This document shows, one piece after another, positions 41,921 to 54,224 of a stretch of 64,000 bases of DNA. The translations under genes and the position numbers were made by a program. Below the pieces are notes generated by a model that saw only the letters and a program-made list of their open reading frames with translations, made no database searches and had not been told where the DNA came from. Numbering within the stretch: the stretch's first letter is position 1; the number at the start of each line of letters is the position of its first letter. The stretch is from Cranoglanis bouderius (lineage: Eukaryota; Chordata; Actinopteri; Siluriformes; Cranoglanididae): NCBI GenBank assembly GCA_023630585.1, contig CM042540.1, forward strand, positions 21,441,574-21,505,573, given 5' to 3'.

Positions 41921-44900
41921 CATTCACTATTTAACAAAATACAGAGGACATGGAAATGAGAAAAATGAGAAATGAAATTAAGGAAAATGAGGTTTAAAAA
42001 GTAGCACTGTCATACTGTATGTGCATTCAGCTTGCAGTGCAATCTATGCAAATTAGATAAGTGAAAGCTTTCTTTTCAGAGTTCTTTTTAATATGCAACA
42101 CTGCTAAAGCCAGTGATTGGGACCAGATTTACAGCATTTCAAGCACACGGTGATAATCATTAGATGGCCCTAATTGTACAGATATTATGTTCAAAAAGGT
42201 CAAATGAGCTTTTTCTTCTGAGAACCATCTGTCCAATGATTTCTGTGTAATGTACTCATAATTCTGTGGACCCAAAGTAAAAGTCAGTGAAATGAATCAC
42301 TGAGTGTAAAAAAAAGCTTTAATCACTCTACTTTGCACAGACTGACAAAGAAAGAAGGAAAAGAATAGAGGCAGATAGAAAGGGATTAGGCATTCTATTA
42401 AGAACAACAGAGCAGAAGAATGGATGAATGTGCTATTATCCTCTGTTTAGCCACACACCATGGATGAGAGAACAGGAACAGTTTGACATGGTTGTCCTGC
42501 TGCATGCTTGAAGAAGACCAAATCTATTGCTTTTGTATACTATTACAGATGATCTAACACTTGACAATATGAGAGTTGAAGTTTAATAGTTGAACAATTA
42601 TAATCCCATCAGCTCCTCAGTTATAAGATTAGTCAGGCACTTATTTTAACCATAGCCAGGAGTATCCATTTTCTTAAAAAGGAAAGCATTAAATGTGGCA
42701 AATGTCTCAATGCCACTGCGTTGACTTTCATATTGTGATAACACAAATAGTAAAGCCAACAAAAGGCTCAATATTCACACCTGAAATTCCATAAAAGCCA
42801 TTATTGCTGGCTAGCTAGTCTGTCAGCTCTGTGCTGTGTTCTGATTTCACAGAATAAACAGACCATGGCATCTATGATCAGGTCAGCAATTCACATACAC
42901 AGCACTGTGCACAAAAGTAGTGAGCTATCTGACTAACATTAGCAATCTAGCTAAATAGTAGGATCTTGTTAAAGTCATATACAATAGATGTTAAAAATAA
43001 AGGTTTTTGTTCTATACATCCTGTAAAGTGTCAGAACACATTTTTTTCAGAACAGTAAAAAGCTGCTACAGAATAGCTTGAGAAGATGGGCATGGTTTAA
43101 ATAGACTGGTAAAAAATATTTTTTTCTTAAGTTAAAAAAAAAAAACAAAACACCATAAAAGCTTTTGATGTGAATTATCATTTAGTATTAGTTATTTAAT
43201 AATTAAATAATAAATAATTAACTGTTTTGTGGTTAATAAGGTAGCATATTTAAGTGGGTTATGCAGCTAGTGAAAATCCACAAACCTGCGCTGTACGAAA
43301 TTTCAAATGTCAGACTCCTTTTGTGCTGTTCAACCCTCATCAGCACAGCGCACAATCATTAAGATGAAAATCAAAGGTCCTCAATCAAAGGAAAATCAAC
43401 TTCTCATCAAAAAGCCAAAATACACACACATTTGCAAATTTGTAGCTACTCCCAAGATTGCATTTGTATTAAACAATATAATAGTTAGGGATAGAGACAG
43501 GGTTAGCTTTTATTAGCAACTTTATTTGGATTAAATAGAAAAAATATCCATACCTTGTGCTTTGTAATATCTACAATATTCTTTGATGTCTTGGGAATAT
43601 TATGCTTAATTCCAAGAATCCATAGGGATGGGCTGAATAATTACAATTAATTAAAGTAATATCATAACTGCTGTGAATGGTGTGAATTCATGGGTAAGGA
43701 TATGAATTCTTACAATAATTGCAGTATGAAATTGGCACTGTGTCTTCACCCTAGAAGATGCTACATCAACGCTTTTGCACTGGCTTGCTCGACTAGATCC
43801 TCAAACTGAAAATAAGGTGTGTATAAACATGAGACAGATCAGGGTTAAACATAACATTCCAAAGTATAATTAGAACCAAGTGACAAATCCAAAGAGCAAT
43901 GAAAGAAGCAAGACAAGGCTCAAACATGATATGGTAAAGTCAGAGCTAACACAAACAATGGTATCAGCAAAGCTTTGCAAAGACAACGTGTGGAAATTAG
44001 CAAAACTGAATTAGAGTACTTGGTATTTGGGGGAGGGGTACCTCTGGTGGCATGGTGGTAAATTGTCCATGACTAATGTGACAATAACCTTTAACCAAAT
44101 AGACAGGCCAAAACAGAAAACAGTAAGATGTCGATTCCAACCTAGGGAAATGAGAAAATATAGAAACGAGCAATACAAGGAATTAGGTCATTCCAAACAC
44201 AAAATATAAATAATTTTTTTATTTTTATTTCTCACAAAATTCTGTGAGAAATAGTCAAATATTTACAGGTTAGTAAATGATGGTAAATGGTTGCTAACAC
44301 TGCTCAGGAGCATGGACAAAACAGAAATGGAACAGGAACTGACATGTGGTGTTTGTATCAGTCTGCCAGTGTTTCAAACCTGTCTGCCCGTGGTGGCTAG
44401 ATCTCATTTATAGGCCCTAATAAAGCCCTAAGCATGTAATTTACCTGATGAGGTTTAGCAAAGTGTTTTGAGAAATAATTGTCACACACATAACTGCCTC
44501 ACTTTTACCATCATGCACCATTACATTATGACATAGTGGCAAGCTAGGCATACCAAACAGTCTATCTAGGACACTTGCTTGTTATCCCTAATATATTCCT
44601 CAGTCATATAGATTAGTCATATACATACAGTGCAGTGGTGTTACTCTGATGCCATGCTTTGAAATTGCTGTATGGGTTTATATATTTATTTATACAATTT
44701 AAACCAGCACAGAACTGAATGTCAAAGTGTTGCACAAGATACATAATCTGTGGTGCTGCACATGGAACAATTAAAAAGGTGTAAGAATTATCAGTAATTG
44801 AGCAAGCATTTTGTTTAATTAATAACCAAGCTGTGAGAATTTGCAAGTTATAATAGCTAATTCTTAATATGTGCTTGTTTGGAAATTTATACAATAGACA

Positions 44901-45189
44901 AATTCACAAACACACAACAAAGGATTTCCCCAATGCATGAACAGTCTCTGAAATGTCATATGTGATAGTATTCTCTGTGAGAAATAAAGATGCTTAAATT
45001 AACTGTCTTCTGTAATTGTGGTGTTATTTCTTGCTTATCGGGATGGTACAGGATGATAAGTTCTGCTAGGTTCATGCCTGAAAATACTCATTCAAATGCA
45101 GAAGATACATAAATACAAACACATGCAGTCAGCTGAGGAAGTAAGAGATGAAATTAAATGAAAACCCAACATAAAGTATCTTATTAAGT
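41921..45189. other. Longest stretch without recognised elements
   Basis: About 3.3 kb of AT-rich sequence. Open frames are short (up to 93 codons) and unlike any family I know. A poly-A run lies at 43134-43144. It could hold distal introns or intergenic DNA of a host gene, but nothing here shows that. Confidence 0.5.
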
Positions 45190-45520
45190 TGTTGTGTCAC
45201 TATAAGCCACCAGAACTGCTTAAATGCACCTTGGTATAAATTATGCTAGTGTCTGGAACTGTACTGGAGGTATGGAAGACCATTCTTCCAAAGGTCATTC
45301 CCTCAGTTGGTGTTTTGATGATGGTGATAGGGAGCATTGTTCAACACATCAGTCAAAATGATCTCCCATAGGTGTTCAACTAGGTTGAGATCTGATGACT
45401 GCAAAGTCCATAGCAAATTTGCATCAGGAGATATATCATTTTCATTTTCATTAACCAGTGTTCCTCAGTCCTGGTCATGGAATGATACTTTGAAACTTTC
45501 AGTGAGTCCATGTGTTGATG
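45190..45520 (-). pseudogene. Tc1-like scrap J (third catalytic motif region)
   Basis: Around 45365-45410 the minus strand reads SSDLNLVEHLWEII, the region around the third catalytic residue of a Tc1-like transposase. The rest is too decayed to follow. Confidence 0.5.
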
Positions 45521-47041
45521 GATCAGGATAGAATTTTTTTTATAAGCGGATAAAGATCATTAATCAGAATAACATTTCATTTATTTATTTATCCCATATA
45601 TATACTTTTTATTTATTTTTTTTTAAACTCATAATCTGCCCTCAAATTCTCAAATTCCCCCCATAATCTCCCACCCATAACCTCTGATGTGATTAATTAG
45701 CTAAGGTCTCATGGAGAAAGTATTGATTCTCTTGGGTTACATTTATCAAAGCAGTGATTAAAACTCCTTGTTCTGAATTATATTTGTTTGTATCTGATTC
45801 ACTGGGGCCTGTTTTTGGTGGAATGTTTTGCTTTGTCAGAAGAATAAAATGCAAATTCATAAGAATTTCAATTAAACCACGTTGCATTTTCATTCATTCA
45901 TCTTTCTCAACAGCTTTTTTGTGTTCAGGGTCATGGTGGATTCAGAGCCTAGCCCAGGAACCAGTCCATCATAGGGCAGTACACTTATAAGCTCATTTAC
46001 ACATAGGGACAATTTAGAGTACCAATCTACCTACTAGAATGTTTTATAAGGTGAGAAGAAATCAGAATGCCTGGTGGAAATGCACTTGGAAGTGGGTAGA
46101 AAATGTGAAACACAAGCTCAGGATTAAAGCCAGTTGAAACACACACAAAACAATCAACAAATTAAATGAACAACTTTGGGGCCACCTCAGTACTTAGTAC
46201 TCCACGTATTTTCTCTTAAGTTGCAAGCTTCAATTATGCCCCAGTATGTTTAAAAAAGAGATTAAAGCATTTATCAATGTATTGATTTAACATATTTAAA
46301 TAGCATAGTGGATATGTGGATACCACCAATTGTTTTTGGGTTTAAAGACAACTGCTTGGGTTTAAAGGCATTGTTCTAGGTGCTATTGAAATACCCAGAC
46401 ACTTGTCCTAAAGAAAAATCTCTGAGGCAACCTCTGAGGCAGAACTGCATGTTTATCATTTGAATAATATGAAAGGGCCGTCCAGAAATTCAAGTTAAGC
46501 TATGACAGAATACTGAGAACTTTCCCTGTGTAAATATTGATGTAACATAGCAACTTATGTTGCTGACTTTATTCATGAACTCTGAATATGGACCAAAATG
46601 AATCACCATGCCCATATTATTCATTCATTCATTCTTTCATTCATTCATTCATCATCTTTAGTAACCACTTTATCCTGGCCAGGGTTGTGGTGAAATCTTC
46701 TGATTTTACCAACAATGCTCTGCTTTTTTTTCTATGGACATCAAAAGTCAATATTGTGTCATCCCTAATGAAAATGTTTTGAAATCTAAAACATTTTATG
46801 AATATTTGATTAAAAATGAACCCAGCTACAGACATTATCTGTACTAATTGCTTTAGCTTTATTTCTAACTTTTACTCTCAGATAAGGGGCAAAAATTCTT
46901 TGCATAATTCACTGGACATACAATATCTGCAATGTTCCTTAGGTACAGTGATAACATTTTTACCTTTACACTTAAGAGAACTTCCAATGTATATTTCTTC
47001 CTTCTCCACATGCAAAGAAGTGAAATACCTTAGGGAGAAAA
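45521..47041. other. AT-rich spacer with two SINE scraps
   Basis: Scraps of a widespread fish SINE with ATTCATTCATC start and GTTCAGGGTCATGGTGGATT body lie at 45886-46090 and 46618-46692. The second is little more than the (ATTC)n head and TTTATCCTGGCCAGGGTTGT. No gene is seen; the frame 46816-47271 ends in the Harbinger-like element. Confidence 0.5.
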
Positions 47042-47622
47042 GGTATGTTCACACATACATAGATTTTATCGCTGCAAGTCACCAGTCGCTGTACTATGAA
47101 GTACCAATAGGCGTTCCTACTACTGGTTGTCATAGTAACATGGGTGGTGCAACTAGCATTCCACTTTTGACAACATACCAGTTACTTGCTGCTAAAATTA
47201 AACATTCTGGAGGGAGAGAGATCTTATATAAAATTCACCAGTGTATATATGCATCCTATCCTAAGAGATGAAGGAGAAGCAGTGTGTGTTCTTTGCCATT
47301 GTGGCCGTCTATCCTAAGCTAAGCTAAGCTAAGCTAAGCTAAGCTAAGCTAACTGGCTACTGCCACAATCGCATTGCTTCTGCTAATGAGCAGGGGTGGC
47401 TACGGCTCACATGTGCTCTACTGTCTTCACTCCCATTGGTAGTCGCTGCACCAAGTCACTCCAAATTTGCATAAAGTTAAACTTTCACAGTCGCTGGACA
47501 CGCCCACATCTAGTCGCCAAGGGTCGCCATCACTCATGTCGCCGCAAGTCGCCAGCTCTCACTGAAAATGAATGGTCTCTGTTCGCTTTGTCGCTGCGAG
47601 ACTCTGTATGTGTGGATGCACC
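47042..47622. mobile_element. PIF/Harbinger-like short element with inverted ends
   Basis: The left end GGTATGTTCACACATACATAG matches the reverse complement of the right end, GGTGCATCCACACATACAG, at most positions. Phrases with TCGCTGCAAGTC and GTCGCCGCAAGTC recur inside both ends, as in Harbinger-type elements I recall from fish. Near 47270 MKEKQCVFFAIVAVY may be a trace of the transposase start. A pentanucleotide run (AAGCT)7 lies at 47316-47350. A target duplication is not clear. Confidence 0.45.
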
Positions 47623-47721
47623 TACAGAGCTCATCTACTCCCTCCTACAGTCTCTGTAGCACTTTGCTTGTACATCTCATGAAAAACATTTGTCTAAACA
47701 TACTGTTTCTCTGGAAACTAT

Positions 47722-48025
47722 ACATTCATTGGTCACTTTAATAGGAACACCTGTACAACTGCTCATTTATGCAAGCATTCAATCAGTTTGCTGCAGTAGC
47801 ACAATGCATAAAAATGGAAGTGAATAGCTTCAGTTAATATTCATATCAAACATCAGAATGGTTAAAAATGTGATCTTTGACAGTCACATGTTTGTTGGTG
47901 CCAGACGAGCTGGTTTGAGTATTTCTGCTGATCTCCTGGGATTCTCCTTCTGCTGATCTCCTGGGATGTTCATGCACAGCGATCTCTAGAATTTACACAG
48001 AATAGTTTGAAAAACAACAACAACA
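47722..48025 (+). mobile_element. Tc1-like piece F4
   Basis: It carries the F left end (CACTTTAATAGGAACACCTG), ATCAAACATCAGAATGG and GTTGGTGCCAGACGAGCTGG, then breaks. A TTCTGCTGATCTCCTGGGAT unit is duplicated (about 47924 and 47949). Confidence 0.8.
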
Positions 48026-48214
48026 ATAAAAGGTTGCAACAATTCCAGAAATATTAATGAGGTGTAGGAGCTTTCAGCTCTTTAATTCATATTCAATTAA
48101 TTCATTCCTTTTGAATGATTTATTCATATCTGCAAACTTGTCGCTGTTTTGAATCGAAATCTGAGTTTTTTGGCCAATCAGAATCAACATAACGGCATCG
48201 TCTTCTTTTCCATT

Positions 48215-48892
48215 AGTGATGGGAATTCCGGCTCTTTTTAGTGAGCCAGACACTGATCTATATATATATATATATATATATATATAACTGGATAGCTCAT
48301 AGAATTGTAAACTGCCAGCAGTAGGTGAAGCCACCGGAGTGCTCTGGAGGCCATTTTACTATTTCCTTCCGACAGAGGGCGCCGAACGCCAACAGACAAA
48401 AACTGTCAAGCTGACCTGATGTGCTGCTTTTAACTGCAAAACAATGTTTGCTAAAGGATGTGGCAGAAGTGCCCACAGGTTGTAATTTATACAGACCATG
48501 TACCTATTAAGCACAAATGTGTCATCATCCCCATGTAGAGAGGGGATAACGATCATAATCTTTAATAATCAACAGTAAAAATACAGCATCAAAGTGTATA
48601 AAATACCCCCTTTTTAAAGCAAAAGTAGTGTTTTTATAGAGATTTCACTCAGCTCTGTTAGAATATCAGCTTTGTGGTCAAAAGGTATGAACAGAGAGCT
48701 TAGCAACAGCCGGCAGCTAAACACTAAACACTAATACTTAAACACTTAAACACCAACACTTCTGTACTCTACTGAGGGAAAAGATACAGAAAATAATGTA
48801 TAAAAAGTGCACGAGAATAAAATGAACCAGTCCTGGAAGGTAAATAAAAACACATGTAAGAATGTCCTAGGGTATATTAGCTCTGTGTGTGT

Positions 48893-48987
<95 letters not shown>

Positions 48988-49755
48988 GAATAGACTGAAC
49001 CGGTCCTGGAAGGCACATCATCCCCGTTGCGAACGAGTTTATATTTATGCAGTAGTGTTGAGTGGTTTGTGACTTTTTTGGACTGTTTTGGCTCTGAGAA
49101 TCTGGCAACCCAGAATGCCCCCTCCCCCCAGCTAATATACACTATAATACACAGCTGTATTTGACGCACATTGGTATAATAAAGTCATTATTTTCTGTAT
49201 CTTTTCCCTCAGTAGATTACAGTAGTGTTGAAGTGTTTGTGTTTAAGTGTGAGTGTTTTGGTTCTTAAGTGTTTAAGTGTGAGCGGTTTAGTGTGTGAGT
49301 TACAGTGCGATCGGAGTTACAGTAAGTGTTTAGCCACCAGTTGTTGCTAAGCTCTCTGTTCTTACCTTTTGACCACAAAGCTGATATTCTAACAGCACGG
49401 AGTGAAATCTCTATAAAACACTAAAATGAAACACACATCCTCCCCATTGCGAACGAGTTCATATTCATGTGATTAAATATTATCTGTACACAAATATACA
49501 CTGTATATATTTTTTTATGCTTCAGCACTCCAACCACTGATGTTATATATAGAAATCATATATACATATATACGTATCAGATATAGTGATTACAACACAT
49601 AGTGAGTTCACAATGTTATTGAATACAAAGATGGCAGCGCACTAGCTTCACTGTTGGTGATGTCATGAACTATCCAGTTATACAGATCAGTGGAGCCAGA
49701 TCATTTGGCTCAGCTCAGCAATAAGAGCCAACTCTTTCGGCTCCCAAATGGCACT
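48215..49755. mobile_element. Fold-back (palindromic) element, 1.54 kb
   Basis: It begins AGTGATGGG and ends TGGCACT. Several inverted pairs nest inside one another: outer (about 48251-48300 with 49665-49700), middle (48628-48708 with 49342-49421, 80 bp with few differences) and inner (about 48722-48800 with 49185-49250). The outer ends carry GCTCTTTTTAGTGAGCC and GAGCCAACTCTTTCGGCTCC phrases, similar to ends of some fish hAT elements. Near its centre lie a GT run (48883-48938) and a GA run (48941-48982). There is no coding capacity. An 8-bp duplication is not clear. Confidence 0.65.
48883..48982. repeat. (GT)n(GA)n microsatellite
   Basis: A GT run passes into a GA run near the centre of the fold-back element. 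Confidence 0.95.
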
Positions 49756-49759
49756 TCAT

Positions 49760-51191
49760 TAAGTACCACTTCTGGCTTTTGATTAGTATGTGTGCACATA
49801 TATCACTTAAATTATATTAAAACACAAAGACTCTGCTCCATATGATATTTTTACCTTACAAATTCTACATTCTGCCTTTATGTTGTCTGTTATTAAAATG
49901 CATGTATTAAATTTATTAAAATGGAGATTGTTATCACACTTGATCGGTCGCACACACATATACGTCAACACAACATTCAGTCAGTACATGGAGTGTGTGT
50001 GGCCGAGCAGTGTGGCGAAAAGATCATCCTATTATTCTGTCTTGTATTAATTTACAAAAAAATGAAATCGTCATTGAAATCGACTCGTTTGCGAACGACA
50101 CCTCACTATTTTCCACTACAGAATTGTACTACAACAATTCTGAGGTAGGTTTGCTGACTAACTTAACCTTGGGTAACTAGTTGCTACAGTGACGTTAACT
50201 TTCCAAATCAAGCTACTTTTTCAGTTAGTCAGTAAGTCAACTTTTGCTGAGTTTGAGACTAACTCAAACTTCCATATTTCTGTCTGATTTTAATGTATGT
50301 CATTATCGAAACTTACAAGGGAAATAAAAATGAACACGTAATGAAACAAGACCCACTGTGTTTTAATGCGTGATTGTGTTGACCATGGTTATGTGTTAAC
50401 ATGATCAGTGTTGTTTGCTAATGAATTCAATTTAGATATGTTAAATTAGAGAAGCATTTTTTCTTCAGTTTTATGTTTTAAAGTCGCGAAACAACAGTTG
50501 GGTTTTTACTATTTGCATATGAGCTTCATCTTGGTCATATATCATGTAATTAGCTGCCACTACAGTTGCGGTGTGGGGGAGAGGACGTCTCTAGTATTTT
50601 CCGACTAGCAAGTGCGCTGGAGTCTTTCCTTTAAACCGAAACACTGGCTCTGGTGGATTATTTAAAGTTGACAGATGCAGTTGGGATCAGCCTTAACAAA
50701 GACACTCTCGTCAGAGTGTACCAGAATGCTTTGTTTACATGTTAAAATCACAAAAACTGTCTTCTGGGGGAGGATGCCCCCAGACCCTCCTTCAGGGATT
50801 TAATTCGTAAACATGTTACCTTTTTCACCTCTTGTGAGTTTGTAGGTCTGTTTATTAAGACTAGAAAGCTCAGAACTAAAGGGGAAATGTAAGTTTGGTG
50901 ATGAAGAGATAAAATTATTCTGAAATTAAAATAAATTTTTATAAAATTATTATAAAATTAAAAATAACTTTTGGTAGGGACGATACCCTAATGGCTGTTA
51001 TGCCATTAGATTCCCAGTTGGTTTTACTATAATGAAAATATCCCGATTCACAGTCCCCTGATTACTAATCATGCATACATGTTCCTTATCACACTAATCC
51101 CTTTAAAAAAAACAAAAACAAACATTCTCCTGTTCAGTTTCGCACCTGTATTTTGCCAGTGATGATTCCAAATATTTCAGTCTGATTAGCT
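49760..51191. other. Spacer, no confirmed gene
   Basis: A possible short frame at 49921-50148 is followed by a GAGGTAGGT donor-like site, but I cannot name a product. At 50766-50790 the hairpin-like GGGGGAGGATGCCCCC recalls phrases found in fish hAT-like repeats. Nothing firm. Confidence 0.4.
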
Positions 51192-51889
51192 ATGTTTCCA
51201 TCCATATTTTTATCTGAATTTTGGGCTGGATGGAAACACCAGATGTGAATAAAATCTCCCAAATGCACATAAAAAACTTATGAGCTCAATTGAGGTGGAT
51301 GACTTTTTTTTTATTTGATAAGAAGACGTGCATAAACTACGATGGAAACACATTTACAGAATAAATTCCTCGATGTGCATCAAAAAAGTCATGTGACTTT
51401 GCCTCAACAAATCATGTGATTGGATAATTCAGAAGAGTAAAAATGGCACATTGGCAATGCATTTTTCTGTGGGAACTGTGGAGGCATAACTGGACTAACC
51501 AGTGGACCAATCTCGTTGCATCTCAAGTGTTGTTTTTGTCATTCTGAAATGCCTGAGCCAAAGTCTTTCATTGAACTAATTTGGTATAATTACCTCCCAG
51601 AACCGTCTCACACGATTCTGTTCCCAGATATCAGACATTCGCCTCCGATCGCAATATAATGAGGTTTGAAGCTCAAGTAATTTATTATATTGGAAAAAAG
51701 AGCCACAGTGGCTTCCCTGGTTCAGTTGCAACAACTTCCATTTGTATTGATACTTTGCAACAGTTTCCCAGGAAGTGACAATTTTGTTCTCTTGAACACA
51801 TGGGATGGAAACGGTGCTTTATTCACAAATGTTTTATGCTTTATTAAAATTTTTCTCATAAGTTACATTCGCAACATGGATGAAAACAT
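51192..51889. mobile_element. MITE-like element with ATGTTTYCATCCA ends
   Basis: The left end ATGTTTCCATCCA is inverted at the right end (TGGATGAAAACAT). Inside, CTGGATGGAAACACC (about 51227) and GATGGAAACAC (about 51340 and 51807) repeat the same motif. No transposase is seen. A TATA or TWA duplication was not confirmed. Confidence 0.45.
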
Positions 51890-52486
51890 GATATTGAAAT
51901 TTTAGTTCTATAAAGTTTGTACACTTTCCCTAGCCTAGTGTATTCTGTTTTCTGAAAAACTGACCTTCACACTTTAGAGATTGTCTGCTTTGAGTTTTTT
52001 TTTTTTTTTTTAAATAAATCTGCCTTTCTGTCCAAACATAGCTTGAGGTCATGTTTATTGAGTGTGCTCAGACTGGTCTCCAAATCCCTAAATCCCCCAA
52101 ATTTACATAGCGATAGTTTAAATGGCAGTACTGAATCCATAAATCCATCTTTATTGATCTACATCTTTGAATCACTGTGCTGCAATCAAATTCCTTACAG
52201 AAATATGAATCCTTCCTTTATTTCTTACATCAATATTTGACCTTTATCTTATCCTCTTTCTTTCCTCACTGAGCCAACGATATATTAATTCCATCTTCAA
52301 ACAGAAATGGAAGGATGAAAGTGCTGATTGATGAGGGCACTAGACACACATTTGACCACATTTGTTCTGAGTGAGTAGCTGGTGCATAAGTCACAGAGAA
52401 TTTGTTATATATTCGCTCTTTTATTCAGTTCTCTCTTTTCATCTCCATTCCTCCTTACACTCTCTCTCTCTGACACACACACACAC

Positions 52487-52533
<47 letters not shown>

Positions 52534-52679
52534 CACATGCACTTGACTCCAGGTGCACTGCAGCACAGGCCGAATGTTTCCAGAACTTTCTGAGGTTGGG
52601 CAATTTGTTGCCAGGATACATAGATTGGCCAGGGTATTTGTATTCAGAGTAGGTGCTCAATAGCTGACTGTATGTGTGT

Positions 52680-52715
<36 letters not shown>

Positions 52716-54222
52716 CTTGGCTATAAACACAGCTACTCCCTGGTGTTAAGACAAGAGCTCAATTAGTTTCCAAGGGCTTCACTTCCATTTATTTACAGGC
52801 AAAATCTTAAGGTGTGTTCATATTAGAATTCATAACACTTTTGCTGTAATCCCAGCATACCCTTATGTTTTCAGATCAGTCTGAGTTTCCATTTCAATCC
52901 ATCATATGATTCAGTGTAAACTGATCTCTGAATGAAAGGTAACCAAAGTAATTACCAGTACATGTTACCAGTAGTTGTTTGTTGTATTGTTTAACTGCAC
53001 ATACATTCACCTGTATATGTATTGCACATATAACATTCATCTACACTACACTCTTATTCAAATTGTCCCTCAGAGGAACCCCCGTACTTTCTATTCTATA
53101 GAAGTATACAACAGAGTGCTCCCTATCAGCAGGGACAGATTATGAGACAATGGGCCCCTGGACATGAATGGACAAAAGGCCCCCTTAGTCCTTAAAAATC
53201 TAACATTGAAACATTGATAGCCATCAAAAAAAGAATGCATTCATTTAAAAAAACAAACAAACAAAAAAACATTAACCAGTATAATAACTGTTAGCATCTA
53301 AGAGTGCATATGCTTAAATATTTTATGTAAGCTCTTCTTTGTCCTAGAAATATCTTGTTCTGTTTTCAGTGTGTAGGTTGTTGGTATTAATTGATAGAAT
53401 ATGTTAAATAATTTAAAAAATGAATAGCCTCAGATTACAGACAAGGGTCTCACTAAACACTCTTGACACCCCTTAACTGTATATGGGCAGCAAAACAAAC
53501 AAACCATTAAATTAATAAAAATTTACATGTCAACAGAACAGTATTGAGCTACAGGAACATTATCCCATGGTATTGCACTGCACAACCTTTTTTTTTTGTT
53601 TATAATCCTTTATTCCTTGTACACCTTAAACAATCTATTAAAAATGCACACATTTTTAGGAATACAAATCTTTCAATGTCTTTCTGATCAATCATTGCTA
53701 ATTGGTGATTGTCAAAGCTAATAAAAATAATAATAAATACCTTTAAAAAAAAAAAAAAAAAAAACACTGAGGACACACAACAAACAACAACTGCAGGAAT
53801 AAACCAGAAATAATGACAAGCTCAAAGATCCCGGTTCCTTCAGAAAAGGTACATGGAAACTCTGTATCAGAAGAGCTTGCAAAGGAGCTTTTCCATAAGT
53901 AATTAAAAGAGGTCAATTAAATCCAATTGCGTGAACTGCCTAGTAATAACGAAATTATCAGTGTTAAATCAAGAACCACAGATGACAAATAGCTGGTTAT
54001 TCATGATGCTAGAAAAAGTATGTGTACCAGCAGCTGCTTGTGACCATAGATTTTGTTGGAGCAGGATGACATATACTCAAACAACATTAAGTCCAGAGGC
54101 TATCACACTTGGCTTATGTTATAGGCTACTATCTAGTGAATTTTTGAGTAACCTTGCTTTAGGCAGTTCAGAGTCAACAAAATAAAGTCATCCAGCATAC
54201 CGTCTAGTAGGCTTGCACAGTA
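51890..54222. other. Spacer with microsatellites
   Basis: It contains a poly-T run at 51998-52012, (CA)n at about 52473-52528, (GA)n at 52682-52711 and poly-A at 53744-53764. The frame 53931-54185 is not recognised. Confidence 0.5.
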
Positions 54223-54224
54223 TA

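Noticed and set aside
41921..45189. Possible host gene in the longest element-poor stretch
   Set aside because: No frame has domain-like content, and no exon-intron pattern could be supported by eye.
49921..50148. Possible host first exon with a donor-like GAGGTAGGT
   Set aside because: No recognisable protein, no upstream promoter evidence and a short frame; one donor-like match is expected by chance.
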